29,527 bases of DNA from Novimethylophilus sp036504375 (GCF_036504375.1 NZ_DASXVH010000016.1:1-29527), one strand, 5' to 3'. Numbered from the stretch's first letter, positions 8,189 through 17,024 are shown. Made by a program: numbers and translations. The notes: a model not told the origin generated them from the sequence alone.

Positions 8189-9354
8189 GGCTTGATGATG
8201 GGAAATCGCAGACAGAATTCGCTGCCTTCATTTTCTGTGGATTTTACCGTAACCTCGCCGCCGTGAATTTGCGTCACTTCGCGCACGATGGCGAGCCCCA
8301 GGCCGGTGCCTTCGGTGCGCGTGGTAAAAAACGGCTCGAATAACCGCTCCTGCACTGTCTGCGGGATACCGCGTCCGGTATCGGTTACCCTAAAAATCAC
8401 CCAGCCGCCGGCATCTGTTTTGGCAGACAGGCTAACGCGGCCATGCGTTCTGCATGCCTGCATCGCATTGGCCAGCAAATTATTCAAGGCCCCGGCCAGC
8501 GCTTCGCGGCTGCCCAGCAGGCAGGCCCCGGCGCTTGCGTCACGCACCTCGAAATGCATTTCATGCTGGGCCATCTGCGGCTCCATGACCTGCTGCACTT
8601 CGCCGAGCAGACTGGCTACGGTGATTGTTTCCTGGGCGCTGCGGCCGCCGCGCACGAACACCAGCATATCCTTGATCAGATTCTCCAGGTGGCGCAACCG
8701 GCCCAGCGCCTTATCGGAAAAACGCATGCGGTCTTCCGCCGCAAGACTGTCATTTGCCAGATGAGAGGTATAGAGCAAAGCGGCGGCAAGCGGCGTCCGT
8801 AACTGGTGCGCCAATGCTGCGGCCATTTCGCCCATCGCCGAGAGCCTTTTATGACGCTGCAACTGGGCTTCCATCATGTAAGCATCAGTGACATCCTGCA
8901 GCAGCAAAATTTCCCCATTACCGCTTTCGCGAGCGCTGGCCGAAATACTGATACGCCTCTCGCTGTTTTTCAGCATCCATTCGCCAGGCACCGGGGTGAG
9001 CGCCAGCGTACGCTCGACCACTTCGCCCCAGCGCTCTCCGGCCACGGGCGACCCCAGCAGGCGCAACGCGGCCGGATTGGCCTCTTCCACGCTGCCCGCC
9101 ACATCCAGCACCACCACCCCTCCCGGAAGCGCGGACAGCAAGTGCGCGAGGCGCTGCGACAGCGCCTCTTTTTCTTCGTATTGGCGGCGCAATTCGCCGT
9201 TGGCTACGGCCAGCTCCTGAGTGAGCTGCTCCACCTTGACCTGCAACTCGGCATAAGCGCTGGTCAACTGCTCGGAGACTTGATTGAACAGTGCGAAAGC
9301 CTGTTGCAGCTCCTGCGGCGATGATGGAGGGCGTGAATGACTGGGCATCATCAT
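8185..9354 (-). CDS. fleS: Soluble PAS-domain sensor histidine kinase FleS/FlrB
   Basis: Cytoplasmic histidine kinase partner of FleR in the flagellar hierarchy. No membrane segment is present. The order is an N-terminal coiled coil (about 15-70), a PAS domain (about 70-160), a dimerisation helix with phospho-acceptor His183 in ALAHQLRTPLA, and a HATPase domain with N-box NNLLANAMQA, G1 DTGRGIP and G2 GTGLGLAI. Length is 389 aa. The start is uncertain: three consecutive Met codons begin the frame at 9354, preceded by an AT-rich stretch without a clear ribosome site. It is coupled to fleR by a 4-bp overlap. Confidence 0.88.
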   Translation of the reverse strand: MMMPSHSRPPSSPQELQQAFALFNQVSEQLTSAYAELQVKVEQLTQELAVANGELRRQYEEKEALSQRLAHLLSALPGGVVVLDVAGSVEEANPAALRLLGSPVAGERWGEVVERTLALTPVPGEWMLKNSERRISISASARESGNGEILLLQDVTDAYMMEAQLQRHKRLSAMGEMAAALAHQLRTPLAAALLYTSHLANDSLAAEDRMRFSDKALGRLRHLENLIKDMLVFVRGGRSAQETITVASLLGEVQQVMEPQMAQHEMHFEVRDASAGACLLGSREALAGALNNLLANAMQACRTHGRVSLSAKTDAGGWVIFRVTDTGRGIPQTVQERLFEPFFTTRTEGTGLGLAIVREVTQIHGGEVTVKSTENEGSEFCLRFPIIKP

Positions 9355-9372
9355 TTATATTTAAATTGCATA

Positions 9373-9401
9373 TTCAAATTGCGACCAAGCTAAAGTATAG
9401 T
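9373..9401 (+). promoter_or_regulatory. Candidate sigma70 promoter of the chemoreceptor gene
   Basis: TTCAAA (9373-9378), 17 bases, then TATAGT (9396-9401) gives 4/6 and 5/6 matches to the sigma70 consensus. An overlapping alternative is a sigma28-like site: TAAAGTAT (9391-9398), 11 bases, GTCGTTGT, good in the -35 but weak in the -10. Sequence alone does not decide between them. Confidence 0.45.
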
Positions 9402-9452
9402 GGCATGCTGTCGTTGTTACCTATTGATTTTTCATAAAGGCACGCAAGCATA

Positions 9453-10580
9453 ATGTTCAACTTTGGCAAATCCAAAGAGCTTGGTCAGCTGCAGGCTCAC
9501 ATCGCCAGGCTGGAATCCGAAAATCAGCAATTGGCTGCAAAATGCGATGCGCTCGTCTCCGCCAAGGCTGCCGCCGATGAAGCACTCGTTCAAACACAAC
9601 GCAAGATCACGCTGCATCAGCGCATGTTCGAAAGCCTCACCTCGTTCGGAAGCTCATTTTCCGAATTCCAGAAGTCTCTTTTCATCCTGGCGTCCCGCCT
9701 CAAGAATGAGCAAGCCCACGCCGTCGAAGCCGCGCGCAATTCAGGTTCCAGCCGGGCCTCGATGGAGCAGATTGCCAACAATCTGCAGACCATGTCGCAA
9801 AAGACCCAGGAAACGGCGTATAGCGTCGACGGGCTCAACCAGCGCGCGGAACAGATCGGCGGCATCATTCAACTGATCAAGGAAATTGCCGACCAGACCA
9901 ATCTGCTCGCGCTCAATGCGGCCATTGAAGCCGCTCGCGCCGGAGAACAGGGGCGTGGCTTCGCGGTGGTTGCCGATGAAGTGCGCAAGCTGGCCGAACG
10001 TACGGCCCAGGCCACCAATGAAATCTCCGCACTGGTATCCAGCATTCAACAGGAAACCTTGCGGGCTAAAAACCAGATGGTGGCCAATTCGAGCGACGCA
10101 CAACGCTTCAGCCAGGACGGGCTGGCCGCATCCACCAATATGGAAACACTGCTGGGTATTGCGCATGAGCTTGAAGGCGCCATTTCGGTAAGCTCGTTGC
10201 GCAGCTTTATCGAAGTAGCCAAGGTAGATCACCTGATTTTCAAGTTCGAGGTGTACAAGATATTCATGGGCGTATCCGATAAGCAGTCCAGCGACTTTGC
10301 CAGCCATACCGGCTGCCGGCTCGGGAAATGGTATTACGAAGGCGAAGGAAAACAATGCTTTTCCAAGCTTTCCGGATACAAGGAAGTGGAAAATCCACAT
10401 ATCAATGTCCACCGCCACGGCAAGGATGCGCTGGACCATTTTTACAGCGGAAACCTGGAACTCGCAATCGACGAACTGGGAAATATGGAAACCGCCAGTA
10501 TGCAAGTGCTGGAGCAGCTAGACCATATCGCGCTTAGCGGCGAGGGCGACCATTCCCTCTTATGCCTTTCCAGTGCATAA
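9453..10580 (+). CDS. Soluble methyl-accepting chemotaxis protein with C-terminal CZB zinc-binding domain
   Basis: Cytoplasmic chemoreceptor that would signal to CheA. The N-terminal 50 residues form a coiled coil and no transmembrane segment is visible. The conserved receptor hairpin tip is at about 140-190 (EIADQTNLLALNAAIEAARAGEQGRGFAVVADEVRKLAERT, given here only as a landmark from E144 to T184). The C-terminal CZB domain (about 250-365) has the expected zinc ligands His260 (VDH), Cys288 in CRLGKWYY, His316 and His320 in HINVH. CZB receptors sense zinc or oxidants such as hypochlorite in other bacteria; TlpD of Helicobacter has a comparable soluble layout. It is the first gene of the plus-strand che block. 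The signalling ligand here is unknown. Confidence 0.9.
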   Translation: MFNFGKSKELGQLQAHIARLESENQQLAAKCDALVSAKAAADEALVQTQRKITLHQRMFESLTSFGSSFSEFQKSLFILASRLKNEQAHAVEAARNSGSSRASMEQIANNLQTMSQKTQETAYSVDGLNQRAEQIGGIIQLIKEIADQTNLLALNAAIEAARAGEQGRGFAVVADEVRKLAERTAQATNEISALVSSIQQETLRAKNQMVANSSDAQRFSQDGLAASTNMETLLGIAHELEGAISVSSLRSFIEVAKVDHLIFKFEVYKIFMGVSDKQSSDFASHTGCRLGKWYYEGEGKQCFSKLSGYKEVENPHINVHRHGKDALDHFYSGNLELAIDELGNMETASMQVLEQLDHIALSGEGDHSLLCLSSA

Positions 10581-10637
10581 TTGGCGCATATCAATGCACT
10601 CTCTTGGCAAAGAGCCGAAAAATAACGGAGCCTCAAG

Positions 10638-11594
10638 ATGTCCGAACTGCTAAAGCGCATTGACGCGCGCACCAAGCTCGCCGGCTCGAACAAGCTGGAA
10701 ATGCTGTTATTCTCCCTCGGCACGGACGAACGCACGGGGCGCGAAGAAACCTTCGGCATCAATGTCTTCAAAGTGCGCGAAGTCATGCGCATTCCGAAAA
10801 TCACGCATGCCCCGGACATGCCGCCTTCGGTCGAAGGCATGGTCAGCCTGCGCGGCGTGCTGGTGCCGGTGGTAGATCTCATCAAATACGTCGGCATCCA
10901 GAATGCCAAGCCGCCGCAAATCATGATCGTGACCGAATACAACGGCCACACCCAGGGCTTCCTGGTGGAAAGCGTAGATACCATTTTGCGCATCGACTGG
11001 TCGGCGATGAAAGTGCCCCCGGAAATGCTGACCGCACAGATGGGCGGCCTTATTACCGCCGTCACCGAACTCAAGGACGGCCGCATCGTGATGATGATGG
11101 ATGTAGAAAAAATCCTCGCCGAGACTTCGAGTTATGTCGACGATGCTGCCATCTCGTCGCTCAAGCCAATCCCGGTCGCGGGAAGAACCATTTTTTTCAC
11201 CGACGATTCGGTAGTGGCGCGCAAACAGATCGAAAAAACCCTGTCGGCACTCGACGTCAATTACATTTCAGCCACCAACGGCAAGGAAGCCTGGCATGAA
11301 CTGCAGAAAATCGCCAACCGCGCGGATGCGCTCGGCCAGAAAGTCACCGACGTCCTGCAACTGATCCTGACCGACGTAGAAATGCCCGAAATGGATGGCT
11401 ATGTGCTGACCCGCAACATTAAAAGCGACCCGCGTTTCGCCGGCATTCCGGTATTGATGCACTCCTCGCTCTCTAGCGACGCCAATGCGCACCTCGGCCG
11501 CTCCGTCGGCGTAGACGAGTACGTACCTAAATTCGAACCCCACAAACTGGCTGAAGTCCTGACGCGCCTGCTGGTGACGAAACCGGGCGCTTAA
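10638..11594 (+). CDS. cheV: Chemotaxis coupling protein CheV (CheW plus receiver), copy 1
   Basis: CheV couples receptors to CheA through its CheW-like domain and is tuned by phosphorylation of its receiver. The N-terminal CheW domain spans about 10-165 (FGINVFKVREVM, GMVSLRGVLVPVVDL). The receiver spans about 185-310, with the acidic pair in FFTDDSVVARKQ, phospho-acceptor Asp in LILTDVEMPEMDGY, and a Lys in the final EYVPKFEP. Length is 318 aa. Compared with copy 2 it carries a short insertion (about ERTGREET) between the first strands of the CheW domain. ACGGAG precedes the ATG. Copy 2 begins 22 bp downstream. Confidence 0.92.
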   Translation: MSELLKRIDARTKLAGSNKLEMLLFSLGTDERTGREETFGINVFKVREVMRIPKITHAPDMPPSVEGMVSLRGVLVPVVDLIKYVGIQNAKPPQIMIVTEYNGHTQGFLVESVDTILRIDWSAMKVPPEMLTAQMGGLITAVTELKDGRIVMMMDVEKILAETSSYVDDAAISSLKPIPVAGRTIFFTDDSVVARKQIEKTLSALDVNYISATNGKEAWHELQKIANRADALGQKVTDVLQLILTDVEMPEMDGYVLTRNIKSDPRFAGIPVLMHSSLSSDANAHLGRSVGVDEYVPKFEPHKLAEVLTRLLVTKPGA

Positions 11595-11616
11595 GTTTCA
11601 TGGAGCGATGAGCACT

Positions 11617-12549
11617 ATGTCAGAACCAAACACGAATCTGCTGGACGATATTGACGCCCGCACCAAGCTGGCAGGCTCCAACAAGATGGAGATCCTGCTT
11701 TTCTCGCTGGGCACTCATGAAATCTTCGGCATCAACGTATTCAAGGTACGGGAAGTCACCCATACGCCCCATGTCACCAAGACGCCGAATGTACCGACGG
11801 GAGTGGAGGGATTTATATCGTTGCGCGGCAATATCATTCCGGTGATATCGCTGATCAATTTCATCAATCTGGGCGGCCAGCATGACTGCAGCAACGCCAC
11901 CCTGATCGTGACCGAATTCAGCCGTCATACCCAGGGCTTCCTGGTCCATAGCGTAGACCGCATTATCCGCGTCGATTGGGACAAGGTGAAACCGCCGCAG
12001 AATATGCTGGGCGGCAATGAAGGCGTCATCACTGCGATTACCGAACTGCCTGACGGTCGCTTGGTTTCCATTCTGGATGTAGAGCAACTGCTGGCCCTGG
12101 CCATAGGCGAAGACGTCATCCCGGAAATCGCCGCGATCGAGTCCGACGACGAGCGCTTTATCTTCTTCGCCGACGATTCTTCGGTCGCGCGCAAAGCCAT
12201 CGTGGGGGTGCTCGATCGCATGGGCGTCAAGCATCAGCAAGCCGGCAATGGCCACGAGGCGTGGGAAAAACTCAAATCTCTGGCGGCACGCGCCCAACAG
12301 GATGGCCGCCCGCTGCATGATTCTTTGCGGCTGATCCTGACCGATGCGGAAATGCCGGAAATGGATGGTTATGTGCTGACCAAGAACATCAAGGCAGATC
12401 GGCGTTTCGAGGGCATTCCGGTGGTGATGCACTCGTCGCTCTCGTCTCAGGCCAACCGCAATATGGGATTGCAGGCGGGCGTGGATACCTATGTGCCTAA
12501 ATTCGATCCGCTTGTTCTGGTGGATACATTGCGCCCCCTGCTCGCATAA
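11617..12549 (+). CDS. cheV: Chemotaxis coupling protein CheV (CheW plus receiver), copy 2
   Basis: Paralogue of the preceding gene, same role: a CheW domain (about 10-150; EIFGINVFKVREV, GFISLRGNIIPVI) followed by a receiver (about 175-305; FFADDSSVARKAI, LILTDAEMPEMDGYVL, YVPKFDP). Both copies begin their CheW domain with the near-identical block IDARTKLAGSNK and share much of the receiver, so they arose by tandem duplication. The start at 11617 is preferred because GGAG (11602-11605) is too close to the upstream ATG at 11608; that ATG would add three residues and cannot be excluded. cheY follows 35 bp downstream. Confidence 0.92.
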   Translation: MSEPNTNLLDDIDARTKLAGSNKMEILLFSLGTHEIFGINVFKVREVTHTPHVTKTPNVPTGVEGFISLRGNIIPVISLINFINLGGQHDCSNATLIVTEFSRHTQGFLVHSVDRIIRVDWDKVKPPQNMLGGNEGVITAITELPDGRLVSILDVEQLLALAIGEDVIPEIAAIESDDERFIFFADDSSVARKAIVGVLDRMGVKHQQAGNGHEAWEKLKSLAARAQQDGRPLHDSLRLILTDAEMPEMDGYVLTKNIKADRRFEGIPVVMHSSLSSQANRNMGLQAGVDTYVPKFDPLVLVDTLRPLLA

Positions 12550-12584
12550 CATAATTTTTAGTTGAACGCCCATGGAGCAACTGA

Positions 12585-12974
12585 ATGTCTGACAAGAACA
12601 TGAAATTTCTGGTAGTGGACGATTTCTCGACCATGCGCCGGATCGTACGCAACCTGCTGAAAGAATTGGGTTTTACCAATGTCGACGAAGCCGAGGATGG
12701 AGTCGTGGCGCTGCAAAAACTGAAGGGCGGCAACTTCGAATTTGTCGTCAGCGACTGGAACATGCCCAACATGACGGGCATCGACCTGTTGAAGGCCATA
12801 CGCGCCGATGCCGAACTCAAGCACCTACCGGTCATGATGGTCACCGCCGAGGCCAAGAAGGAAAACATTATCGCAGCGGCACAGGCCGGCGCGAATGGGT
12901 ATGTAGTCAAGCCTTTCACCGCGGCAACGCTGGAAGAAAAACTCAACAAGGTTTTTGAAAAACTGGGCATTTGA
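12585..12974 (+). CDS. cheY: Chemotaxis response regulator CheY
   Basis: Single-domain receiver that, when phosphorylated by CheA, binds the flagellar switch protein FliM and changes rotation. All key residues are at the E. coli positions or close: Asp12 and Asp13 (VVDDFSTMRR), phospho-acceptor Asp57 in VSDWNMPNM, Thr in MVTAEA and Lys in YVVKPFTA. Length is 129 aa. GGAG lies nine bases before the ATG. cheZ begins 10 bp after the stop, with its ribosome site overlapping the cheY stop region. Confidence 0.96.
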   Translation: MSDKNMKFLVVDDFSTMRRIVRNLLKELGFTNVDEAEDGVVALQKLKGGNFEFVVSDWNMPNMTGIDLLKAIRADAELKHLPVMMVTAEAKKENIIAAAQAGANGYVVKPFTAATLEEKLNKVFEKLGI

Positions 12975-12984
12975 GGAGCATGAT

Positions 12985-13734
12985 GTGAGTACGGAATCAG
13001 GAGATTCAGCAGAACTCGAAGCGCTGTTCGACAGCATTGCCAGCGCCAACGAACCGGAACCGCCTCCGCCGCCCAAGGCCGCAACTCCCGCACCGGCGGC
13101 TCCTGCCGAAAAATCCGCCGGAAAGGAGGCTGCGGCCGACGTTTATTCCCAGGTCGGCCACCTGACGCGCCAGTTGCACGACACGCTGCGCGAACTCGGT
13201 TACGACCGTTCGATCGAAAAAGCGGTAGGCAAGATGCCGGACGCACGCGACCGCCTCAATTACATTTCCACCCTGACCGAGCAGGCCGCGGTCAAGACGC
13301 TTAATGCCACCGAAGTGGCCAAGCCGCTGCAAGAATCGCTGGAAGCCAGTGCCAAGCAATTGTCCGCCCGCTGGCAACAGCTGATGAACGGACAGCTGAG
13401 CGTTGACGAGTTCAAGCAACTGGTCGGTCAAACCCGCGAGCATTTGCAGGATGTTCCGCTCAAGACCAAGGCCACCAATGCGCAATTGATGGATATCGTC
13501 ATGGCGCAGGACTTCCAGGATTTGACCGGACAAGTCATCAAAAAGCTCGCCGACACCGTGCAACAGCTCGAGAACCAGCTGCTGCAGATGCTGATCGCGA
13601 GCGCCTCGGAAGAAAAAAAGAAGGAAATGGGCGAGTCTTTGCTCAACGGGCCGGTCGTCAATGCCGAAGGCCGCACCGATGTCGTTACCAGCCAGGCCCA
13701 GGTCGACGATCTGCTGGAAAGCCTGGGATTTTAG
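12985..13734 (+). CDS. cheZ: CheY-P phosphatase CheZ
   Basis: CheZ speeds dephosphorylation of CheY-P. The start is GTG at 12985, six bases after a strong GAGGAG; the longer open frame from TTG 12955 runs through cheY and has no ribosome site. The N-terminus has a Pro/Ala-rich linker (about 22-45). The long helical hairpin carries the catalytic motif QDFQDLTGQ with Asp179 and Gln183, equivalent to E. coli Asp143 and Gln147. The C-terminal CheY-binding peptide VDDLLESLGF is intact. Length is 249 aa. It sits between cheY and cheA. Confidence 0.95.
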   Translation: MSTESGDSAELEALFDSIASANEPEPPPPPKAATPAPAAPAEKSAGKEAAADVYSQVGHLTRQLHDTLRELGYDRSIEKAVGKMPDARDRLNYISTLTEQAAVKTLNATEVAKPLQESLEASAKQLSARWQQLMNGQLSVDEFKQLVGQTREHLQDVPLKTKATNAQLMDIVMAQDFQDLTGQVIKKLADTVQQLENQLLQMLIASASEEKKKEMGESLLNGPVVNAEGRTDVVTSQAQVDDLLESLGF

Positions 13735-13777
13735 CCGCAACCCTAACCCATAGACGCCCGTCGCTTAAGGAAAGATC

Positions 13778-15637
13778 ATGAGTGATTTCGCCGGCATGGA
13801 AGACATGCTGCAAGATTTCCTGACAGAAGCCTCCGATCTGTTGTCAGGGGTCGACAACAAACTGGTGGAGCTGGAAAAACATCCTGACGATCACGACCTG
13901 CTTAACGAGATTTTCCGCGGGTTTCATACGATCAAGGGTGGTGCGGGCTTTCTCAATGCCAATGAAATGGTGGCCTTGTGCCATCGCACCGAAAACCTGT
14001 TCGACAAGCTGCGCAACGGCGAACTGAAGCTTAACCCGGCCATTATGGACGTGATTCTGGCGGCTACAGGCATCGTGCGCGACATGTTCGGCGAGCTATC
14101 CCAGCAGCATCAGCCATCCCCGGCCGCCCCGTCCATTCTGTCCGCTCTGGATGCCGTGCTGTCCGGCCAGGCCGCCACGCCGGCGGCCGCACCCAAGCCA
14201 ACCAGCCAGGCGCAGGCATTGCTCACGCCGGAGTCTCCCGCCATGCCCGACAGCGGCGGGCCGGACTGGAATGCATTGTATCAAGGCCTCCTAGGCGAGG
14301 CTGCCGCACCGGCTGCCGTCACGCCCAGCGAGCATATCCCTGCCGCAGCGGCACCGGCTGAAGCGCCGACGCTCGGTGCGACGATTGCTCCGGCCCGCCA
14401 AGCGCCCAAAGGCGCCACCTCGCCAGCCGCTTCAGCCGCTACCAAGGACACGTCGATACGTGTCGACACCGCCCGCCTCGACCAGGTACTCAACCTCTCC
14501 GGCGAAATCGGGCTGACCAAAAATCGCCTGACATGTATCCGTACCGCGATGATGCAGGGCAAGATGGATCACGAGAGCATCAAGGATCTGGATGAAGCGG
14601 TCAGCCAGCTCGACCTGCTGGTCGGCGATTTGCAGAATGCGGTGATGAAAACCCGCATGCAGCCGATCGGCAGGCTGTTCCAGAAGTATCCGCGCCTGGC
14701 GCGCGATCTGGCGCGCCAGTTGGGCAAGGACGTCGAACTGGTACTGTCCGGCGAAGACACCGAAATCGACAAGACCATGATCGAGGATTTGAACGATCCG
14801 CTGGTGCATTTGATCCGCAATGCCGTAGACCATGGCGTGGACAGCCCCGAAGAGCGGGTGGCTGCGGGCAAGCCGGCCAAGAGCCTGATCCACCTGGTAG
14901 CGGAACAGATCGGCGACCACATCGTCATCGAAATCACCGATGACGGCCGCGGCATTCGACCGGATGTCATCCGCAGCAAGGCGATGGAAAAAGGCCTGAT
15001 AGACGCCGAAACCGCCAATACGCTGGATGAGCGCCAAAGCTTGCAGCTGATATTTCTGCCGGGATTCTCTACCAAGGACCAGATTTCCGACGTATCCGGA
15101 CGCGGCGTCGGCATGGATGTGGTGAAGACCAATATCCAGCGCTTGAACGGCCGCGTCGATGTCACGTCAGTAGTCGGCCAGGGCTCCAGCTTCCGTATTC
15201 TGCTGCCGCTCACGCTGGCGATCCTGCCGGTACTAATGGTGCGGCTGGGCGAGCAGCCTTTCGCGGTACCGCTGTCCATGGTGCGCGAAATTATTCCCAT
15301 CCATTCCGAGGACGTGCAGCGCGTTTCCGGCAGAGCCACCATGGTCGTGCGCGAAGAAGTGCTGCCGATCCGCACCCTGGCCAGCCTGATAGGCTGGGAG
15401 CAGAAAACCGTTCCCGCCTTCGGTGTGCTCATGCAGTCGGGCGACAGCACGTTCATTATGGCCATCGACAGTTTTATCGGGCAGGCCGATGTCGTCATCA
15501 AGTCGCTGCTGGACATCAAGCCCAGAGGCATTGCCGGAGCCACTCTCACCGGCGATGGCGCCATTGTGCTGGTGCTGGATATGGATGAACTGCTCAGAAT
15601 GCAAACGCAGGAAACCAAAGCCGCCCTGTTTGCCTGA
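13778..15637 (+). CDS. cheA: Chemotaxis histidine kinase CheA, lacking a recognisable P2 domain
   Basis: Central kinase of chemotaxis, phosphorylating CheY and the CheV receivers. P1 (Hpt) contains His50 in FHTIKGGAGF. Residues about 110-225 are an Ala/Pro-rich linker with only one short non-repetitive island (DWNALYQGLLG) where P2 would normally lie. P3 dimerisation begins near DQVLNLSGEIGL. The P4 kinase domain has N-box LIRNAVDHGVDSPEER, G1 DDGRGI and G2 GRGVGMDVV. P5 (CheW-like) is from about 480 to the end. Length is 619 aa. AAGGAA precedes the ATG. No cheW, cheR, cheB or cheD is next to it. Confidence 0.95.
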   Translation: MSDFAGMEDMLQDFLTEASDLLSGVDNKLVELEKHPDDHDLLNEIFRGFHTIKGGAGFLNANEMVALCHRTENLFDKLRNGELKLNPAIMDVILAATGIVRDMFGELSQQHQPSPAAPSILSALDAVLSGQAATPAAAPKPTSQAQALLTPESPAMPDSGGPDWNALYQGLLGEAAAPAAVTPSEHIPAAAAPAEAPTLGATIAPARQAPKGATSPAASAATKDTSIRVDTARLDQVLNLSGEIGLTKNRLTCIRTAMMQGKMDHESIKDLDEAVSQLDLLVGDLQNAVMKTRMQPIGRLFQKYPRLARDLARQLGKDVELVLSGEDTEIDKTMIEDLNDPLVHLIRNAVDHGVDSPEERVAAGKPAKSLIHLVAEQIGDHIVIEITDDGRGIRPDVIRSKAMEKGLIDAETANTLDERQSLQLIFLPGFSTKDQISDVSGRGVGMDVVKTNIQRLNGRVDVTSVVGQGSSFRILLPLTLAILPVLMVRLGEQPFAVPLSMVREIIPIHSEDVQRVSGRATMVVREEVLPIRTLASLIGWEQKTVPAFGVLMQSGDSTFIMAIDSFIGQADVVIKSLLDIKPRGIAGATLTGDGAIVLVLDMDELLRMQTQETKAALFA

Positions 15638-15656
15638 AAGTCGCCTCTAGGTCAGG

Positions 15657-15680
15657 GATAACTTTTTGCGACATGTTATC
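15657..15680. promoter_or_regulatory. Dyad GATAAC-N12-GTTATC in the cheA / EAL-HDOD gap
   Basis: GATAAC (15657-15662) and GTTATC (15675-15680) form an exact 6-bp inverted repeat 12 bases apart, 20 bp after the cheA stop. It could be an operator for a dimeric regulator or a weak hairpin. It lacks a T-tract, so it is not an obvious terminator. The rest of the 155-bp gap shows no clear promoter. Confidence 0.3.
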
Positions 15681-15792
15681 TCCCAATGCGAAGGCAGTGA
15701 ATTGCAACAGTCGGGGCTATCGGCGAGAAAACTCGAAAAATAAGCATAAACAAACGTCATCCGCGCACAGTTTCTCTACAAGCAGGTAACCA

Positions 15793-17007
15793 ATGCAGCA
15801 GAATCAAGCTTTTATCGGACGCCAGCCCATACTCGACGCGGATCAGCAAATCGCCGCGTACGAGTTGCTGTTTCGCCATGACAACAGTATTGATGACGCC
15901 GCCATCGAGCACGATGTGCAGCCCTGGGTGGAAATACTGCTCGGGACGCGCGATGGCGCCGAAACTCAATGGATGCTGGGCGACAAGCAGGCCTTTATTC
16001 GAGTCACCCCCCCAGCGCTGCTGGGCTCAGCGATGGAACAGCTGCCCGCTGCGCGCATGGTACTCGAACTGCTGCCTGGTCTGCAGGCCGATGCGGCGCT
16101 GATACAACGGATCAAGACCTTGCGGGAACAAGGGTTCCGCATCTCGCTTAGCACCATTGAGGATGCAGGCCTGCTGGCGCTGCTACCGCACACGGACTAT
16201 GTCAAACTAGACCTGAACAAGCTGGGAGTCGACAAAGCCCTGGCATTATTCGGCAAATTGAAGGGTCGCCCGGTCAAAGCCATTGCCGCCAAGGTGGAAA
16301 CCCGCCATGACTTCGAAGCCTGCCAGCAGGCCGGATTCACGCTGTTCCAGGGCTTCTACTTCATGCATCCGGAAACGTTGGCCGCCAAGGTGATTCATCC
16401 GTCCTATGCGGTCGTGCTGGAAATCCTCAACATGGTTTCGCGCAAGGCCGAGATCAGGGAAATTGAAACCGCTTTCAAGCACGATGTCGCGTTGTCGTTC
16501 AAGCTGCTGCGCTACATCAATTCCGTGGGCTTCGGGCTCTCCAGCGAGATCCAGTCCATACGCCACGCGATCACCATACTCGGTTACGATCAGCTTTACC
16601 GCTGGCTGACCTTGCTCATGGTCACCGCCGGCGAAAGCACTTCGCCTCCCGCATTGATGAAGACCGCCATCACCCGCGGTCGCATTACCGAACTGCTAGG
16701 CGCCGGTTACCTGAACAAGCGCGAACGCGACGACTTGTTCATCGTCGGCGTGTTCTCGCTGCTGGACGCGATGCTGGAAATGCCGATGGAACAAGCATTG
16801 GACAAGCTCAACCTGCCGGATGCGGTCACCGAAGCGCTGCTGAAAAGAAGCGGCGTCTATGGGCCTTTCCTGCAACTCGCCGAAGCCTGCGAAGGTAGCG
16901 ATGCAGAAAAAATCCGCGTTCTGGCAGAATCCCTGGTCATGGATCCGGAAATGATCAACAAATGCCATATCGATGCGCTGTCATGGACAGAAGGACTGGG
17001 TATTTAA
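15793..17007 (+). CDS. EAL-HDOD signalling protein (YuxH/CdgJ-like), EAL degenerate
   Basis: Cytoplasmic regulatory protein with an N-terminal EAL-type fold (about 1-200) and a C-terminal HDOD domain (about 200-400). The N-terminus IGRQPILDADQQIAAYELLFR is typical of the YuxH group; the EAL signature is replaced by YELLFR and the metal-binding residues of active phosphodiesterases are not apparent (KLDLNKL where active enzymes have DDFG-type motifs nearby). It is therefore probably a binding or scaffolding protein rather than a c-di-GMP hydrolase. Vibrio cholerae CdgJ, of the same architecture, affects motility, which fits the position between cheA and pilU. GCAGG precedes the ATG. Length is 404 aa. 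Confidence 0.85.
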   Translation: MQQNQAFIGRQPILDADQQIAAYELLFRHDNSIDDAAIEHDVQPWVEILLGTRDGAETQWMLGDKQAFIRVTPPALLGSAMEQLPAARMVLELLPGLQADAALIQRIKTLREQGFRISLSTIEDAGLLALLPHTDYVKLDLNKLGVDKALALFGKLKGRPVKAIAAKVETRHDFEACQQAGFTLFQGFYFMHPETLAAKVIHPSYAVVLEILNMVSRKAEIREIETAFKHDVALSFKLLRYINSVGFGLSSEIQSIRHAITILGYDQLYRWLTLLMVTAGESTSPPALMKTAITRGRITELLGAGYLNKRERDDLFIVGVFSLLDAMLEMPMEQALDKLNLPDAVTEALLKRSGVYGPFLQLAEACEGSDAEKIRVLAESLVMDPEMINKCHIDALSWTEGLGI

Positions 17008-17024
17008 TTGGTTAGGTGGCTGCG

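Noticed and set aside
6890..8266. 458-codon open frame on the plus strand opposite fleR
   Set aside because: Shadow of fleR; composition is His/Arg/Gln-rich as typical for antisense frames, and it has no ribosome site or domain.
10583..10600. Sigma54-like TTGGCGCATATCAATGC before cheV copy 1
   Set aside because: The GG and GC elements are one base too far apart and the flanking positions are poor, so it does not meet the strict sigma54 spacing.
10600..10625. GCCGAAAA resembling a sigma28 -10 before cheV copy 1
   Set aside because: No TAAA-type -35 at the required distance.
12955..12984. Upstream extension of cheZ from TTG 12955
   Set aside because: It lies inside cheY and lacks a ribosome site; GTG 12985 has GAGGAG at ideal spacing.
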